Positions 38,031 to 49,516 of a stretch of DNA of 64,000 bases are shown here, one piece after another. Each line of letters begins with the position of its first letter. Within the stretch, counting starts at the first letter, position 1. This stretch comes from Plasmopara viticola (Eukaryota > Oomycota > Peronosporomycetes > Peronosporales > Peronosporaceae). The stretch is from positions 62,001 through 126,000 of the forward strand of contig MBPM02000088.1 in NCBI GenBank assembly GCA_001695595.3, given 5' to 3'. Position numbers and translations under genes: made by a program. The notes under the pieces are model-generated. The model searched no databases, was not told where the DNA came from, and saw nothing but the letters and a program-made list of their open reading frames with translations.

Positions 38031-38118
38031 GAAGTTTTGCTAAGATGCTTAAGCATTCTCCATATAGAATGAGAGATCTACGAGAACTTTACTTAATAAT
38101 TGGTGTGTTCTACACCAC

Positions 38119-38925
38119 ATGCTAATGTTTAGTCGACGCTACTTACGCCGCTATGCTCCCGTCTCTCACTCTGCGCCATTCAGATCTGAAACACCTCACG
38201 CAATCGCTTCGAGAAGCCCAACGCGCTTTTATGCATGCGACAACAATAAGCTCCCGCGAGTCGTGTCGGAGCAAACTTTGTTCGAGAATTCGTGGATTCG
38301 CCTTAAGCGCATTCTGTTCCTTGACGCCACCGGCTTAAAGCGGCATTGGACAGGGCTCGAGCGTACTACGACCTATCCAAAGACTTTTCCCGACGCCGTT
38401 TCAAGTGATAGCAACAAAGCTCAAAGCAAAGAGAAACAGGATAGGCAAGAGGTATGCGATGCAGTAGTAGTTTTTCCGTTTCTGACCAAGCAAGGAGCTC
38501 CGACCCGCGTTGTGTTGATCCGCCAATTCCGTCCGCCAGTGGGTCAGTGGGTTCTGGAGCTCCCGGCTGGGCTCATTGATGCGCAAGAGGCTCCAGAAGT
38601 GGCTGCAATGCGAGAACTGAAAGAGGAAACAGGTTATGTCGGCTCCCGCGTGTTACACATTGGTCCACCGATGGTAAACGACCAAGGCGTAACTAATGGA
38701 AAATGCAGACTTTTGCTCGTAGAGATACGCGATGGAGACCAACAACCTCCTCTAATGCAGCAGCTGGATCCCGACGAAATTATTCACGTTGTACACGCGC
38801 CCCTTGAAGGTCTTGTCGACTGGCTTGAGGCTCGCAAACGCAATGAGATGGACGCCATTGACGCCAGATTGTACTCGTACGCACTGGGTCTCCACGCATT
38901 GCCTCGCGAACTCGGAAATACTTGA
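38119..38925 (+). CDS. NUDIX hydrolase, ADP-ribose/ADP-sugar pyrophosphatase-like, 268 aa
   Basis: NUDIX enzymes cleave nucleoside diphosphates linked to another moiety. A complete Nudix box (G-x5-E-x7-REU-x-EE-x-G-U) is present at 151-173, from GLIDAQE through RELKEETGYV. The preceding IRQFRPPVGQWVLELPAG (about 134-151) is characteristic of the ADP-ribose/ADP-sugar pyrophosphatase branch (NUDT5-like). The first 40 residues (MLMFSRRYLRRYAP...) are rich in Arg and Ser and poor in acidic residues, suggesting a mitochondrial presequence. An alternative ATG is two codons downstream. The gene is intronless and its stop is only 58 bases from that of the convergent J-protein gene. Substrate preference cannot be read from the sequence. 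Confidence 0.93.
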   Translation: MLMFSRRYLRRYAPVSHSAPFRSETPHAIASRSPTRFYACDNNKLPRVVSEQTLFENSWIRLKRILFLDATGLKRHWTGLERTTTYPKTFPDAVSSDSNKAQSKEKQDRQEVCDAVVVFPFLTKQGAPTRVVLIRQFRPPVGQWVLELPAGLIDAQEAPEVAAMRELKEETGYVGSRVLHIGPPMVNDQGVTNGKCRLLLVEIRDGDQQPPLMQQLDPDEIIHVVHAPLEGLVDWLEARKRNEMDAIDARLYSYALGLHALPRELGNT

Positions 38926-38983
38926 CAGATAGAGTCTTATCGATTATAATGTCTTAATACATAGCATGAGTTGCTCGTGCCAC

Positions 38984-39690
38984 CTAAGTAATGACACACC
39001 CACCGTCAGGCTTGTCTTCTTTCCCTTCATCCTTTGCTTCGTTCTGTGCCTTTTCTTCTTGGTATCTCCTTAACCGAGTTTCGCGTCGCAAAAAATACCC
39101 AGACGTGCGATTGAGCTTGAAATGGCGTTGACGACGTCGTATACGTTCGCGTTGCTGCTCGAGCTTCTCTTCCACCACGTTCATGCCGTAGTAACGCGGT
39201 GGCATATCACGTCGAGCAGCTTCCGGGCCATAATGGTGTGCAAGCCAAACCTCTTCGTCTATACCGTACAGCGGACGCGCTCGAAGGTCCGGAGCGCCTT
39301 CCGTAGCGGCGTACGGGTGTTGGGTCATCCCTGATGTATTGTGCGAGCGAAAATGATCAGCAGGGCGTGACGCATCGTATTCACGGCGTTTCTGAGGGTC
39401 CGAGAGCACCGAGTGGGCTTCGCCAACGTGCTTGAAAAGCTCCGCCTTGGACGCGTCATTGCCAGTGACGTCTGGATGCAAAGATTTGGCTGCAATGGGG
39501 CCAGTTAGATATGAAATAGACTCAAGTATCGAGAAGCGTACCGAGCTGAAAGTAAGCGGCTTTAATCTCCCGAGACGACGCAGTTCTTTCACATAAATGC
39601 AGAGGTAAGCAACATGAGCACGGAGGCAATTATGAAGCATAGGAGTCACCTGGCGACATTGAGTACACGGTAATAGTCAATTAACGCCAT
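38984..39690 (-). CDS. small J-domain (DnaJ) protein, 196 aa
   Basis: J-proteins stimulate the ATPase of Hsp70 partners. The exons on the minus strand are 39,690-39,650, 39,585-39,542 and 39,489-38,984, with introns of 64 and 52 nt. Joining them restores a continuous J-domain at residues 4-68 (DYYRVLNVARTASSREIK..., then SLHPDV with HPD at 33-35, then AHSVLSDPQKRREYD). Both introns lie inside the J-domain, so the start is decided by the short first exon (MALIDYYRVLNVA). The rest is charged, with an Arg-rich helix near 140-175 and an acidic/Lys tail ending GGCVIT. There is no zinc-finger or CTD, so it is a class III J-protein. It resembles small mitochondrial DNAJ proteins, but no clear presequence is seen. 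Confidence 0.9.
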
Positions 39691-39841
39691 GTCTTTTAGT
39701 GAGATGTGTCGTACAAGTGAGGACAGATATTGTACGAGTTGACCTCGAATGCAAAATCTATCTTGTCTATTCTTAAGGAACACAGCTACGTGTACAGCAG
39801 ACTGCGTCCCGAGCCAAAATCGAACAAAAACGAACATACAT

Positions 39842-42130
39842 CTACTTGTTCTTCGCGGCCAATGCCTTTGCATACTCGGCCATGAGTTTCTCTTGCATGT
39901 CACGCATGACAACTCCGTGAGTCTTGTACTCCATGGTAAACTCGCCTTTCCCCTGCGTAGACGAACGCAGGTCCGTCGAAAAGCCAAACATGTTTTGTAG
40001 CGGCACGTCGCACTTGACAACCGTCTGCGTGTCGTCCGAGTCGCTACTATTAATGAGACCGCGACGCCGGTTCACCTCAGCAATGGCCGTACCCTGGAAC
40101 TCGTTGGGCACCTCCACCTCCACAGCCATGATAGGCTCCAAGATACATGGTTCAGCCTTCATGAACGCCTGGCGAATAGCCAGCACCATCGCAGTGCGGA
40201 AAGCGAGCTCGCTGGAATCCACGGAATGCGACTGACCATCATTCACCACTACCCGCATCCGTTGCACTGGGTGGCCAATGAGCCAACCCTTTTGCATCGC
40301 ATCGTTCACCCCCTTTTCACAAGCTGCAACATACTCTGGGGGAATAGCATTCCCAATAATTGCGTTTCGAAACACAACCCCCGACGTATTGCCTTCGTTC
40401 TTAAGCTCTTCCACCTCTTCGTCCGTCAGCGGCTCAATGTACCCCACGACACGTGCGTACTGTCCAGAACCACCGCTCTGCTTTTTGTGGAGGTAATTAA
40501 ACTCGCTGCTCTGACGGATCGTTTCGCGGTAATTTACCTGCGGAGCACCCGTCTCGACGTCTACGCTGTACTCCCGCTTCATTCGTTCCACGTAAATTTG
40601 CAAATGCAGCTCACCCATACCGCTGATAATCGTCTCTTTACTGTCACCATCCACACGCACACGAAACGTTGGATCTTCCTTTTGAAATCGATTCAGTGCC
40701 TTGGAAAAGTTACCAATTTGTTGCTTATTCTTAGGAGTCACAGCCAACGACATTACTGGCTCAGGCACGTGCAGACTTGTAAGCGTAAATTTACCTTGAT
40801 TAGTGTCACTAAAGGTGTCCATACTAGCACATTCCACGCCAAACATGGCGACGACTTCGCCAGCACCCGCTTCTTCCACTTCTTGCATCTCGTTTGAATG
40901 CATCTTTACCAGTCTTGGCACTTTAATACGCTTCATATCACTCATATTGTAAATAAATCCACCACGTTTTAGCGTACCAGAATAAACACGCATGTACGTC
41001 AGCTGACCAAACTTGCCTTCCTCGAGCTTGAAAGCAAGCGCCAATAGTGGCGCTTCCGGAGAGCAGGCAACGCTCACGCGAGCCTCACTTTTAGACTGGT
41101 CTAGTGCATAATTTGTAATCTCAGACGGACTAGGAAGATACGAAATCACCCCGTCAAGCATGGGTTGTACACCTCGGTTCTTAAAAGCCGAGCCCATCAT
41201 AACAGGCACAAACTTGTGCGCAATCGTGGCGCGACGAATGGCGCCTTGCAGCTGCTCGATGGTCGGCTCCTCCTCCATTAGAAACAATTCAGCAATGTCA
41301 TCGTCGACATCAGCGAGTGCTTCAATCAGCTCCAGACGCTTCTCTTCCGCCAAAGAGCGAGTCTCAGCGGGCATATCATCCGACTCCTCTATCACCTCAC
41401 CGCTTTCGCCCTTATTGCGCAAAGCCTTCATGGTCAAAAGATCCACAACACCTTCGAGCTCGTTCTCGGTACCAATTGGTACTTGAAGCGCCCAAGCGTT
41501 GAGCTTAAGCTGTGTGCGCAAGTCTTGAATTACCTTCCAAGGATTAGCACCCATGCGATCGAGTTTGTTGATAAAAGCGATACGAGGAACACCGTATCGC
41601 TTCATCTGCTTGTCTACCGTGAGAGACTGGCTCTGCACGCCAGAGACTCCGCAGAGCACGAGCACACCGCCATCCAATACGCGCAGCGCACGCTCGACTT
41701 CAATAGTAAAGTCAACATGGCCAGGTGTGTCGATAATATTAATATTCGAGTCTTTCCACGAACAAAACGTGGCAGCAGACTGGATAGTGATGCCCTTTTC
41801 ACGCTCAAGCTCCATAGAATCCATCTTGGCACCGACGCCGTCTTTGCCACGCACGTCGTGGATAGCATTAATGCGTCCAGTGTAAAAAAGGATGCGCTCA
41901 GTGAGAGTTGTCTTGCCGGAATCGATGTGCGCTGAGATACCGATGTTCCGCAGATTGTTCATGTAGCCTTCAGGTGCAGGGAAGTCCGGTGCAAAGGGCG
42001 GCACGTCTGCGTCTGATACGATGGCACTAAAATTACGCAGATGTAGTGACGGCATTAAATGCAAGCACAGCGTGGAAGGGGTCCTGTGGCGCAGTCTAGA
42101 AGACACGCGAGACAGATGCAGCCACCGCAT
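39842..42130 (-). CDS. MEF1: mitochondrial elongation factor G (translocase), 762 aa
   Basis: This GTPase moves tRNA and mRNA through the mitochondrial ribosome. The intronless frame has 762 residues, close to the usual GFM1/MEF1 length. An Arg/Ser/Leu-rich presequence covers about 1-40 ([16 protein letters not shown]...). GTPase motifs are the P-loop AHIDSGKTT (67-75), the switch region around [24 protein letters not shown] (134-138) and NKLD (188-191). Domain II, the EF-G III/V folds and domain IV follow in normal order, and the C-terminal part includes GKGEFTMEY. The [14 protein letters not shown] stretch favours the translocation paralogue (EF-G1) over the recycling paralogue (EF-G2). The stop is 151 bases upstream of the J-protein start on the same strand. 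Confidence 0.97.
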   Translation of the reverse strand: MRWLHLSRVSSRLRHRTPSTLCLHLMPSLHLRNFSAIVSDADVPPFAPDFPAPEGYMNNLRNIGISAHIDSGKTTLTERILFYTGRINAIHDVRGKDGVGAKMDSMELEREKGITIQSAATFCSWKDSNINIIDTPGHVDFTIEVERALRVLDGGVLVLCGVSGVQSQSLTVDKQMKRYGVPRIAFINKLDRMGANPWKVIQDLRTQLKLNAWALQVPIGTENELEGVVDLLTMKALRNKGESGEVIEESDDMPAETRSLAEEKRLELIEALADVDDDIAELFLMEEEPTIEQLQGAIRRATIAHKFVPVMMGSAFKNRGVQPMLDGVISYLPSPSEITNYALDQSKSEARVSVACSPEAPLLALAFKLEEGKFGQLTYMRVYSGTLKRGGFIYNMSDMKRIKVPRLVKMHSNEMQEVEEAGAGEVVAMFGVECASMDTFSDTNQGKFTLTSLHVPEPVMSLAVTPKNKQQIGNFSKALNRFQKEDPTFRVRVDGDSKETIISGMGELHLQIYVERMKREYSVDVETGAPQVNYRETIRQSSEFNYLHKKQSGGSGQYARVVGYIEPLTDEEVEELKNEGNTSGVVFRNAIIGNAIPPEYVAACEKGVNDAMQKGWLIGHPVQRMRVVVNDGQSHSVDSSELAFRTAMVLAIRQAFMKAEPCILEPIMAVEVEVPNEFQGTAIAEVNRRRGLINSSDSDDTQTVVKCDVPLQNMFGFSTDLRSSTQGKGEFTMEYKTHGVVMRDMQEKLMAEYAKALAAKNK

Positions 42131-42258
42131 ATCAATAGCACGGTGAGAGTTCGGATTGATGAGTGGCGGAAATTTACCCGCGACTGTCGCTACCAGTTTG
42201 AACAGGTAAGCGTTTCGAAATTAATTATTAATTAAAGCGAGCACTTTGTCAGCGCAAC

Positions 42259-42513
42259 ATGATCTTTTCCGTCTTGAAGAGCATTGGAAATCTGGACGTC
42301 GGAACTGACCTACTTATTGCTTGCCTTGTATTGTTTGTGGTACTAGCACCCACCTTCTTCTTCCATGTACCTAAAACTGGAGTGTCTTCTCCACGAGCGT
42401 CTTTAAACGACAACGACAACGACAAGCAAGCGAAGAGACGTCGACGAGCCGAAGGACGGAACCAATCGAAAATTCGTTGCCTAAATAAATGCAACGGTGT
42501 ACCGCATCCTTAA
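42259..42513 (+). CDS. small single-pass membrane protein, 84 aa
   Basis: I do not recognise a family. The 84-residue frame starts 128 bases from the divergently transcribed EF-G start. It has one strong hydrophobic segment at about 17-36 (DLLIACLVLFVVLAPTFFF), followed by a polar, highly basic tail with DNDNDKQAKRRRRAEGR. This matches the layout of small tail-exposed membrane proteins with a cytosolic basic region. The ATG sits close to 'gcgcaac', and the frame ends before A+T-rich DNA. The overlapping minus-strand frame (42,249-42,494) has no such organisation. It is probably a real small gene, but expression evidence would decide. Confidence 0.55.
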   Translation: MIFSVLKSIGNLDVGTDLLIACLVLFVVLAPTFFFHVPKTGVSSPRASLNDNDNDKQAKRRRRAEGRNQSKIRCLNKCNGVPHP

Positions 42514-45500
42514 TCTACATAGTAATAATTGCATTAATCGAAATGTACACGTTTTTTTAAAGACGTCTATATTTTCTAGGCGTATAACCGCCTCTACAAC
42601 GGCACTTTGCTTTTGGCCGGTAGCTTAATGTGTTGAAAAAAAAAGCAAGACGTCGCTTAGCTCTCTAGCAAATCAGCTTTTTCTTACAGAATATAAAGTC
42701 ACTTGGTGTTTTCACTATGCGGTGGTGGAGTCACATAGCGCGTTGCATAGGAAAATCGTGAAGGAATCAATACCTCAAAGTGTGAACTAAACTCCAATTT
42801 AATGATAAATTTGCTATTTTAAGTGATTTGTTCGATATGACTAGATCATGACTTGTATATACGCGAAAAGAATGGGTCATTACGGTACAGCGATGGAGAT
42901 AGCTAGTCAGCAGGGTCATTTTACGATGACCAAGCCATAACACTCACGGTTTTGTACAAAGAAGGATCTCTGCGCTCAAGGATGTGCTTACGTTAAGAAA
43001 TGTTTACACTGAAACTTGTGGCTGCGCCAAAAGCTACACCTGCGCCATGGGCGGCGAGTCCGTTAATGTAAAGTAAGATCTGAAAAAACCTTCAACTTTG
43101 CCACAATGATGAACGCATAGGTTCTTTTTGCCTCGACCCGTTGGACCATATACACCTCCACTTTTGATTGTAAATATCTGCTTAGCCGGGCCTAGCCCCA
43201 AAGGTATTATACTGATCGTCCGACTCCCGACCATGCAAGACATATTCAAGGTATCAGGATGTCTCTGCGTTTCTCCGAAGTAGCCTTCGAATTGAGTTTT
43301 TCGTGCCGACAATGCCACCAACGCCGGAGACCAGAAAGAGCGTGAAGTCAAAAATATATCCAAGGATGGGCTCAATCGACAAGTACAGCTGCGCAGTTGT
43401 CATTTATCTTTGCAGCTCGCCAACCAGTGAATACCAAAGCTCTCATCCTCCGGGGAAGAGAAACACTTCTTGGGCATCGTGTCGAGTAGTTCATCGTTAA
43501 AAGCCATTCTCGCGCGGCAATTGCAAAAAGTAGTTGGCTCGGAAAAAGTCGATTTGATACTGGTCAACCTTCAGCCCGGAATTTAGTTACTTTATAGAAA
43601 GCTTTTTGTCCGTGCTTACCTTGCGAATCAGTAATAAGCTACCTCAGAAATGACTTGGTACCGCCAAGGTCTTAGCAGGCGTCAAAACGCCAAAACGTAA
43701 GGTCCGAGAGCGAGCATGTGTCGCTTCCATCATACCCAACGTGAAGACAAAAGACTGCGGATTACTTACGAAGCATCCAGTGCCTCTGATCCACGGCATC
43801 TTGAAAGATTATGTAGTGCCTTTTAACTACTGCCGCGAGCTCTGTGAGGTGGGACAACCGCGCCACATCACATGAAGCTCACGAGGCCCGTGAACGCGCC
43901 TCTATCTCATGCGCTCCACATGAAAGTGTAGCTGGCCTAGCGGTCAAGGATGGTCTTCTTCGTGAGATGCAACAGTTCTGCGCAATTGAGTATGCATCCT
44001 TGAGACTTTTCTCGTGGTGGGTCAGGCCGCGTTTAGTTCGCATGATCTCGACCCTTGAGAAGGTGCTGGCTTATATCGTTCATCTAATGTATGAGCGTAT
44101 CAGCCGAACCGATTGTTGCACGTCTCAGTGCGAGGTTTTTAAACTGCACAAGAAAGTTGTGTTCCTTTCTGTTGAGCCGTTAGTCAAAGCGTGCAGCTCT
44201 AAAAATATTTGATTACAGTCGAATAGCCCGCATAGCGGTGGGTATGGGCCTTAACAGCCGCCGTATGGCCACTCGTACCCGTCTTACCAAAAAACCTATC
44301 TTGGAGGCAATTTTTTTCAAAGGTGCTAAAATATTTCAGGATCATAAAATTTTTAGGTCATGGAAATAGTAAGAGTGCATAAACACCCACATGGAAAGTC
44401 GAGTGAGTAGGCATCGTCTACAGGAATTTAATAGTGTTCGACAATCCATACCTTTACAAATTCGTAAAAATGGCCGGTGAGGCGTTTGATGTTCTTATTC
44501 ATAAATATCAAATTATCCTCTCGAGTGGCAGTTCTCTTGCGCGGAATAGACCTCTATTCTTTTTTATGAAGCTATGTCTCCTTTCAAGTTTGTCTGTTAA
44601 CTTTTTTGTCCGATGCAATCGCATTTCTTGCCCTGATGATTTTGATTAAATTACTCGTCGCCGGGTTAAATAACTATTCCGTGAGAATGTACAATACTAT
44701 CATAGGCCAATTTATAATAGTTACAGAACTATTGGCGCTTATACGAAACTCTCGGTATCCGGCACGAGAAGTGTTATTTTTGAGCCACATTGTTGAGTGC
44801 AAATACAACATCGATAGCTTTTTAGCCCACATATGTGGCACCTGTGCGTATATTTTGCGTAGTGTGTTTCAAGCACACGGTCGACGTTTTTTATTTGCCT
44901 ATATGTATGCTGTCGGCTTCGGCAATTAGCTTTTTACACGAAACACAGCGTTTGCAAAATGGCAGCAGATAACCGCACGTTACTTCCCTACCATTTCATG
45001 TCCAAGCGACTACGATAATCAAACACTGCGAGTTGCTTTTCTTTTGGACCCCAATACTTCAGGCTGGAGACGGAGCCTAAAACACCACCGTAAGACACAC
45101 GAACATCACCATGTCTGTACCCTCTGGCAAGCCAAATATTGAGTCAGGGTATATCAATTTACAGCCATCGGACAGATATACCAAGATCTGTAAGCCATCC
45201 TCGCGGCTCCCACGTTAATTGTGTAGAGCCGCCGACGTTTTTGCAGCGGGTTTGACTTCCTGGCAGTGTTCGCAAGTTTTTGTATATTTGTCCGGCCCAC
45301 TCAAACTTGTGGAGCCACCAATATATGTGGGGACCAAGAAATAGCTTTTTTCTAGTCCCAAATGAGCGTTGATAGTAGTATAAGAGGTAGATATATATAT
45401 CAGCTCTTAGCCGTTTATAGCAACGGCTTAAACATAATCAGAGCAAACAGTCCACCCTATTTGAGCTATGTAGCTGCGATTTTTGTCAATGATTAGCAAC

Positions 45501-47311
45501 TCGACTTTGACTTCCCCGCCTACGATTAGAAATATTTTTTAAGGCTCCTAGTTGGCGCTCATCTTATATGCCTTATCAATTTGCTTGTCAAAAGAGCTTT
45601 TTGCCTTGTTAACTTGGGTCTGTTCATTGAGTGGCCTACGCAAATGCATGTCAGAAAGCACAAAAAGCCCAGATCAATAAACAGCTTGGAAGCAGTTCTA
45701 ACGGAAAGTGACAGCCATCTTTTATTTGCTGGGACAAACGGGCGTATCTATCAGTTTAAAGTCCAGACGAGCACAAACGAAGCGTACTTATGGCGACCAA
45801 CCTCTTGTGATTTACAGGTTAGTTTCGTTCGGCAACTCAAAGCTTCTTGGACAGAAGAAAGATGACTCATCAAAGGTCTATATCTTTCGGTTGCACTAAC
45901 GAGCATAGTGAAAAACATCAAAGTGATTTTTGGACGGAGAGGGTATGTCGGTGCTTACCAGTAAGTAAAACCTGGACGTTGACCTAAATAGGGAATAGAA
46001 GGCCTGAGAAAATAGATCAACTTTTCTTCGCTATCAAACAGAGCGATTTTGGAAGGAAATTAAAAGGCACGTAGTATACAGAGTGTATCTACGTTCCCGA
46101 TCGATCCAAACTCGTTGTGGTAAAGGAGCACCATGGAGGTTTCACGGAACCCGCCTTCGGCTCTAATAAGCTGATAGAGGTGTTTCAATGTGACGTCATC
46201 GACGCAAATTTACGTGCAAAGCACGAGAATGGTTAGAGAATGTAAGCGGTTTCAGATAAAATTTTCACTCCACGTCGACATACACTTTCAAAAAGCGAGT
46301 GCTTAGACATACTTACATGACAATTTTATCTATGGCCATGCACGCACTGGACGATAAACTCCATTGTCCACTTACGAGCAGTGTTCAAGGGCATGCACAC
46401 GAATAAGCATTACGCTTGTGATGATGAGTTCGTGGTCATTCTACGAGAAAATTATTTTGCAAGTGCTGTTTTGAAAGCATGGCCTTTAAATCGCCAGACT
46501 TTCTACTAAAGATACGGATCTTTGGAATTTGAACTTCTTGCTAAGGACAAAGCCGTTGTAACTTGCCCATTTTTGACAAGGTTAAACTGAGTGATGTGCG
46601 AAGAAAACTGTTCATTCGCTTCTCTAAGCCAAGACTCTAAATGATTTTGGAACTGGACACTAAAAATTGTTTCACAAAATCAAGAAAATTCTGGTATAGC
46701 GCCAATCCTGGCCTTTCAGGTCCAGATCGACTTATCGGTGTCACGTGTGGCGCGTCCAAATTTTGCTACCGGCAGTGAATTGCTTTAATCAGCCGGCGAA
46801 GGGCGTTGCGCCCAAGAACCGGCATCTTAAGATTGCTGAGAAAGCGTTTCAGCTACATGCGACGAAAAGTGTATTTATTCAACTCAGATCTTACTCACGC
46901 CAGTTGTGATCTATAAAGGTCATGCGTCAATATGCATTGTGACACAGAAGAGGTGAACAGTACAGCCAGATGTACGTTCTTATCCCTTCTGTTGAAATAC
47001 TATTCGAGCTGGATGACCGAGCTAAGGTGTTGGCCATTGAACTGACGCAAATATCGGCTTTTTTTACAGCTGCTTGGTAAAACAATTTTAGCGAAAAAAC
47101 TAACCTTTAAAACATAATTGATTCCTATAATGATCAAACGCCAAATTGCGATCTTCAAAGGTTTACGTCGACAAATGTTTCTTTTATCAAACACGTAATA
47201 TACGATGATCCTTATTTTTCCAAGAGCAATTTTGTATTTTATGTAATGTATATATTCGTTGCGCTGGTAGGATTTGCAAATTTCCTGATTTTGCGCGCTA
47301 CTGTCAATTCA
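42514..47311. other. gene-poor island inside the dense block, with broken coding remnants
   Basis: About 4.8 kb lies between two gene clusters. No intact gene is supported. On the minus strand between about 43,600 and 43,020, coding-looking pieces occur in changing frames: a start-like MAFNDELLDTMPKKCF, then a hydrophobic LYLSIEPILGYIFDFTLFLV, then a piece ending near INGLAAHGAGVAFGA. On the plus strand between 45,660 and 46,240, pieces such as SHLLFAGTNGRIYQFKVQT and EHHGGFTEPAFGSNKLIEV appear, separated by stops. These look like remnants of one membrane-protein gene and one other gene or element. I could not assign families. The frame at 44,606-44,929 has no recognised domain. Confidence 0.45.
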
Positions 47312-47749
47312 ATGACGACCACCCGCTCTTCGACCAAGCCCGACAGCGCGAGCGCAAAGGCTACGCAGCCACCACGCGGCCGCCCCGTGAGTGGTCGTGT
47401 GTGGAAGAAGGTTCAAAAGACGCGATTTTCAACCCAAAGCTTTAAGGGAACTAAAGTATTGAGCACTACGTGGGAGGAGAAGATGCTCAAGCGCTCGAAG
47501 CTAAAAGAGCTTAAAGCACTGCAGACGGAAATCAAGTCACGGCGACAAGCTGAAAAGGATGCCAAGCGCCAGGCACGCGAAGAGAAGGAGAAGCGTCGGA
47601 AAGAAAACGAGCTGAAATCGGCTGCTGTACAAGTGATTTCGCGCACGCACAGGCTCAAGGGTATGAGCAAGAAACAGCTGCGCAATATCAAAAAGACTAT
47701 TGTTAACAAGCAGGGTGTCGTCGAGTACGTGCCCGTATATTCCAAATAG
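47312..47749 (+). CDS. CGR1: CGR1/CCDC86-like rRNA-processing protein, 145 aa
   Basis: Cgr1 in yeast is a nucleolar protein needed for pre-rRNA processing and 60S subunit assembly, and CCDC86 is the animal relative. The frame is open from 47,246, but the conserved part begins with RGRPVSGRVWKKVQKTRFS, so the second ATG at 47,312 (MTTTRSSTKPDSA) is chosen. A long, very basic coiled-coil (about 55-110, with KSRRQAEKDAKRQAREEKEK) follows, then the family's C-terminal signature KGMSKKQLRNIKKTIVNK. The protein ends in VVEYVPVYSK. Length (145) fits the 120-150 residues of fungal Cgr1. It is intronless and opens the second gene-dense cluster. Confidence 0.9.
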   Translation: MTTTRSSTKPDSASAKATQPPRGRPVSGRVWKKVQKTRFSTQSFKGTKVLSTTWEEKMLKRSKLKELKALQTEIKSRRQAEKDAKRQAREEKEKRRKENELKSAAVQVISRTHRLKGMSKKQLRNIKKTIVNKQGVVEYVPVYSK

Positions 47750-48066
47750 AGGCAATTGTATTATGGAACAGAGGTTGCTACGTTGATTTTATGTTGTTTT
47801 TATACTTTTTCTATTTTTTTATAACATGGAGCTTTTGCAAGCTCAGAGAATGGCCAGCTATGTCTGCTTGCTTATGCGACTTTGATGTGAGACGTCAAAT
47901 CGTTGTAAATATTTGTGCGACTACAGCAGCAGTGATATATGCTCGTCCATCTTCGAAATGGTTTCAATCACGAAATCTGTCTTACTTTTCAGAAAATCTC
48001 GACGACGTTGCTCAATTTTGACTAGTAAATATCACATGTGACGTGCTCCTTATAATACTTCCTACT
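47750..48066. other. intergenic between convergent genes
   Basis: About 320 A+T-rich bases between the CGR1-like stop and the stop of the minus-strand ankyrin gene. It includes T-runs near 47,790-47,822 that may serve the 3' end of the first gene. No further gene is seen. Confidence 0.6.
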
Positions 48067-49309
48067 TCAAGCTTGACCACGACAGATTTGACAAGTGCTT
48101 GGGTCAGTCGGCGAAATTAAAAGCCACTTTGCTACATGCGCATGACCTCGCGCCGTTGCGGTTGCCGCCATTTCAACTCGTGAGCGACCATTTTCGGACA
48201 CAAATCCGTTAGAAAAGAGAAATTGCAAGACTCGAAGGTGGCCATACCATACGGCAATTTCCTCGGCAGGACGTGCCAAAATTCGCTGCGAGCGTTCATT
48301 TTGCTGCAAGCTAGAGGTAGGGACGCGCATCTCTGCTTCAGTACAACGACGCGAGGCTGTTAATTCTCGTGCTACACCCAAACCAGCACTCACACAGCAG
48401 TCCTTGGCCAGAATTTTCACCACGTCGAGATGTCCCCAGCGCACAGCAGATGCAAAAGCTCGACGTCGATCGCCCACTGGAACGCTCTCGTTTAACCATT
48501 GCACGACATTTGCATGTCCATTCACGGCAGCACAATGCAAGGCAGAAGCAGTGCACCCTTCTTGGCGATTCCTGTGTAGCCACTGGAGCACATGAAGATG
48601 GCCATTCATAGCAGCGCCGTCCATTGCTCCGGTCGTGCACCCTTCCGTTCTGTGTGTATGAAGCCACTGTACAATCTCTAAACTACCTTTGCGTGCAGCA
48701 TTATCCATTGCATAAGGCGTGCAGCCCTCAGTTCTGTTCGCACTCAAGCATCGGTAGATCTAGCGCCTCTGCAGCGCAGTCCATCACGTATGAAGATCCT
48801 GGAGCTGACGAGTGCTCGTGTAGCCAGCGTACAACGTTAAAGTTTCCTTCGATAGCTGCCACAACCATCATCTTGTTTGACCAGCGAAATGTGGCAATTT
48901 CTTTGTGTCTCTGTGCCCATTTTAATACATTTAAGTGGCCGTGTCTCGATGCCCGCACAATGGCGTCCGTCACGTCCCATTTCTTCGATGCGTAGTGTGT
49001 CACAAGCCACTGGAAGATCGTTAGGTGTCCTTTATCTGCTGCTTCAGCTACTGACCCAGTAAACGACGCGTGAAGCGCTACATCCAAGCGCGGTAGATCG
49101 ATCACTTGTAGCCGCCGCTCGACGTGAGCGGCTACGCGCTTTACTAGTCGCAAATCGCCAACAGAGCTGGCGTTTTTGAGGCTCCAAAGCGTAGAATAAT
49201 CAAGCAAAACGCTTATTTTTTCTACAAGCTGTGGAATTGCGATCAGTTCCGGAAAAACGGCGCATACGGCCGCTGTGACGCCCGGTAATGGCTTAAGAGC
49301 TTGCGTCAT
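48067..49309 (-). pseudogene. ankyrin-repeat protein gene with a central frameshift
   Basis: Two long minus-strand frames, 49,309-48,728 (193 codons) and 48,747-48,067 (226 codons), overlap slightly and together describe one protein of about 415 residues built of short ankyrin-like repeats of the oomycete type (pattern A-x-x-GHLxVLxWLHxxRTEGCTxxAMDxAA). Repeats are seen on both sides of the join, for example FNVVRWLHEH before it and EIVQWLHTHRTEGCT after it. The first frame ends in LPMLECEQN and a stop. The second resumes immediately with NRTEGCTPYAMD. The expected Trp-Leu core (LxWL) is exactly what is missing, so a small deletion of about 8 bases would explain the shift. No splice sites fit so short a gap. 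It is either a recent pseudogene, a sequencing or assembly error, or an unusual frameshift. Confidence 0.75.
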
Positions 49310-49516
49310 AGAAATGCACGATTATGGTTCACTTAGAAATGAGATAGAAATCGTGGATGTAGCCATATGACCTGACAGCTTTAACCTTGACTACATCAAT
49401 AATTTTGCTAAAATATTCTCTGTATACACTTCTTCACTACTTATGTATACGTCAGTCTTGTTGATGCGATGTGACACGAATGTGGCACGACGCCATTTGT
49501 ATCTCGTCGACGACTC

